This document shows positions 62,385-64,000 of a stretch of DNA of 64,000 nt, piece by piece. How positions within the stretch are numbered: the first letter of the stretch is position 1; each line of letters begins with the position of its first letter. A program made the translations under genes and the position numbers. Below the pieces are notes generated by a model that did no database searches, was not told where the DNA came from, and saw nothing but the letters and a program-made list of their open reading frames with translations. Source of the stretch: Rotaria sp. Silwood1 (taxonomy: Eukaryota; Rotifera; Eurotatoria; Philodinida; Philodinidae); the NCBI GenBank assembly GCA_905250075.1, contig CAJNOP010000363.1:141750-205749 (forward strand). The letters run 5' to 3'.

Positions 62385-64000
62385 ATGAGCAAACAAAAAT
62401 CGACAACAACTGTTACCAGTGGTGCAGCAGCGATGCCTAGCACCACCACTATTACCAACGCGAACAATCGTGCTGCTGCTGTGCTGCCTCGACCTAGGCG
62501 TCGAGAGCTTCAAAATTTCCGGCTTCTATGGCTTGATGCCAAATTGGATGAGTCCAATGACGATTTCAAGAAATCGTTTCGACGCCTGCGACGTGTTGTA
62601 GCAAGCATCGAAACATTTAAAGATGCTCAAGAATGCATTGATTTTCTCAGTGCCGTTACAAATCAAAAGGTATTTATGATCATATCTGGTTCACTGGGAC
62701 GGCAAATAATAGCAGATATTGAAGCATGGCCACAACTGGAGTCAGTCTATGTATTCTGTCGCAACCAAGCGGTCCATGAACAATGGGCCAATAAAGTACC
62801 AAAGGTTAAAGGTGTATACACAAAAATCAAACCGATCTGTAAGGCCTTGCAAATCGATCGCGAAAATTGTGATCGAGCAATGATCTCGATCAGCTTTAAT
62901 GGTCGTGATGCATTATTCATGTATACACAACTTTTAAAAGAAGCGCTTTTGGAAATTGAAGATGACGATGTCAAATCGATTAAAGATCTCGTCGAATACT
63001 GTCGTCTGCAAGATGATATTGATGAAGGTCAAATTAGGAAGGTCGAAAATGAATATCGTGATCATACACCAATATGGTGGTATACGGCTGAAACATTTAT
63101 ATATCCCATGCTCAATCGTGGACTCCGACAAATGGATGTTGACATCATCCTTAAAATGGGATTTTTCATCCGTCATTTACATCAGCATATTACCGAATTA
63201 CATGGCGAACAAAAAGGCAGCATGCCAACAAATTTTCAAGCCTTCCGTGGACAGGGTTTGTCCATGGAAGATTTTGAAAAAATGAAAAAAACCAAAGGAG
63301 GACTTATGTCCTTCAATAATTTTCTGTCGACAAGTCGCAATCGCGAGATATCTTTCAACAATTTTGCACGACCAGCAGCATTAAATACAAATTCAGTTGG
63401 TATTCTCTTCATTATGAACATTGACACGGCTATTTGTACAAAATCATCAACAACATTTGCTGAAGTAAGCAAAGTTGGCTACTACAAAGATAAAGAGGAA
63501 GAAATACTATTTTCAACACATGCGATTTTTCGTATCGATCGCATTGAACGAATTCACGATAATCACTGCGATCGGCTATACGAAGTTAATCTCACTATTG
63601 TCGGTAATGACAATCATGAATTGAACACACTTACAGCACATATACGTGAGGAACTTGGTGGGTGCACAGGATGGGCTCGATTTGGTTTCATACTTATTAA
63701 AGTGGGCGAACCTGCAAAAGCAGAACAACTCTATCAGATCCTCATTGAAAAGGCGCCTTCTGATAAAGATAGAGCAGATTACAATCATCAACTTGGCTGG
63801 GTGTATGATGACATGGGAGAGTACTCGAAAGCACTTTTATATTACGAAAAATCACTGGATATCTACAAGAAAATTCTCTCTCCAAATGATCTCTGTTTGG
63901 CTTCTTCCTACAACAACATCGGTGCGGTGTATGATAATATGGGCGAGTACTCGAAAGCACTTTCATCGTATGAACGATCACTTGAAATCCGAAAAATAGC
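62385..64000 (+). CDS. ADP-ribosyltransferase (R-S-E type) with TPR repeats, 5' part
   Basis: One uninterrupted frame from ATG at 62385 to the window edge (538 codons, no stop; truncated by the edge). Residues 1-40 are a Thr/Ala-rich leader. Residues about 41-230 form a conserved-looking domain I cannot name (ECIDFLSA, MIISGSLGRQIIADIE). Residues about 280-400 carry the arginine ADP-ribosyltransferase signature: Arg288 in FRGQG, Ser-Thr-Ser at 315-317 (NFLSTS) and Glu-rich KEEEILFSTHAIFRI with the E-x-E pair at 371/373. From about 463, tetratricopeptide repeats of kinesin-light-chain type begin (YNHQLGWVYDDMGEYSKAL, then NNIGAVYDNMGEYSKAL). Bdelloids have large families of such genes. It should transfer ADP-ribose from NAD+ to protein arginines, with TPRs recruiting partners. 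It is intronless so far and less AT-rich than its surroundings. Confidence 0.88.
   Translation, partial: MSKQKSTTTVTSGAAAMPSTTTITNANNRAAAVLPRPRRRELQNFRLLWLDAKLDESNDDFKKSFRRLRRVVASIETFKDAQECIDFLSAVTNQKVFMIISGSLGRQIIADIEAWPQLESVYVFCRNQAVHEQWANKVPKVKGVYTKIKPICKALQIDRENCDRAMISISFNGRDALFMYTQLLKEALLEIEDDDVKSIKDLVEYCRLQDDIDEGQIRKVENEYRDHTPIWWYTAETFIYPMLNRGLRQMDVDIILKMGFFIRHLHQHITELHGEQKGSMPTNFQAFRGQGLSMEDFEKMKKTKGGLMSFNNFLSTSRNREISFNNFARPAALNTNSVGILFIMNIDTAICTKSSTTFAEVSKVGYYKDKEEEILFSTHAIFRIDRIERIHDNHCDRLYEVNLTIVGNDNHELNTLTAHIREELGGCTGWARFGFILIKVGEPAKAEQLYQILIEKAPSDKDRADYNHQLGWVYDDMGEYSKALLYYEKSLDIYKKILSPNDLCLASSYNNIGAVYDNMGEYSKALSSYERSLEIRKI

Noticed and set aside
62419-63791. Several 60-110 codon frames over the ADP-ribosyltransferase gene
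   Set aside because: They are shadows of the single long frame that starts at 62385 and stays open to the edge.

Overview
The window reads as nuclear DNA of an invertebrate animal, most likely a bdelloid rotifer. It is very AT-rich. Genes are split by many short GT-AG introns of about 50-70 nt, with a few longer ones. The right edge holds an ADP-ribosyltransferase fused to TPR repeats, a family greatly expanded in bdelloids. Short TGTGGG-type tracts occur, which is the bdelloid telomeric hexamer. The species assignment is inference. No rRNA, tRNA, CRISPR or bacterial operon was recognised.

Layout, left to right. 982-1987 (+): last five exons of a phospholipase D. 6777-7292 (+): intronless HMG-box protein. 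8180-10578 (+): four-exon aerolysin/ETX-MTX2-like protein resembling nematode LIN-24. 14480-15985 (+): complete eight-exon HDHD5/CECR5-type HAD hydrolase. 19321-20536 (-): EF-hand calcium sensor with a long tail. 22100-23306 (+): small single-pass membrane protein. 27720-28907 (-): two-Ig-domain receptor. 30013-32639 (-): Gln-rich protein with a PH-like C-terminal region, with probable extra 5' exons reaching 36255. 37076-38351 (-): type I membrane protein with a Cys-rich segment.

From about 38 kb the window is mobile and decaying DNA: a long-TIR MITE-like element (a diverged relative lies at 27.2-27.7 kb), an assembly gap flanked by an identical 47-bp repeat, a 3.57-kb TIR element with TA flanks into which a 1.42-kb element full of GAGTACTC palindromes has inserted, and a near full-length non-LTR retrotransposon (46066-51019).

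53.56-60.96 kb (-) holds a collinear but broken huntingtin homologue, which I take to be a pseudogene. Short inverted TGTGGG/CCCACA motifs lie at both its ends and in its middle. The window closes with the 5' part of the ADP-ribosyltransferase-TPR gene (62385 to the edge, open), which looks less AT-rich than its surroundings.

The ordinary genes show no operon-like or pathway link; the window is a mosaic of housekeeping, signalling and surface-protein genes with long intergenic spans. All family calls come from motif recognition by eye, without database searches.
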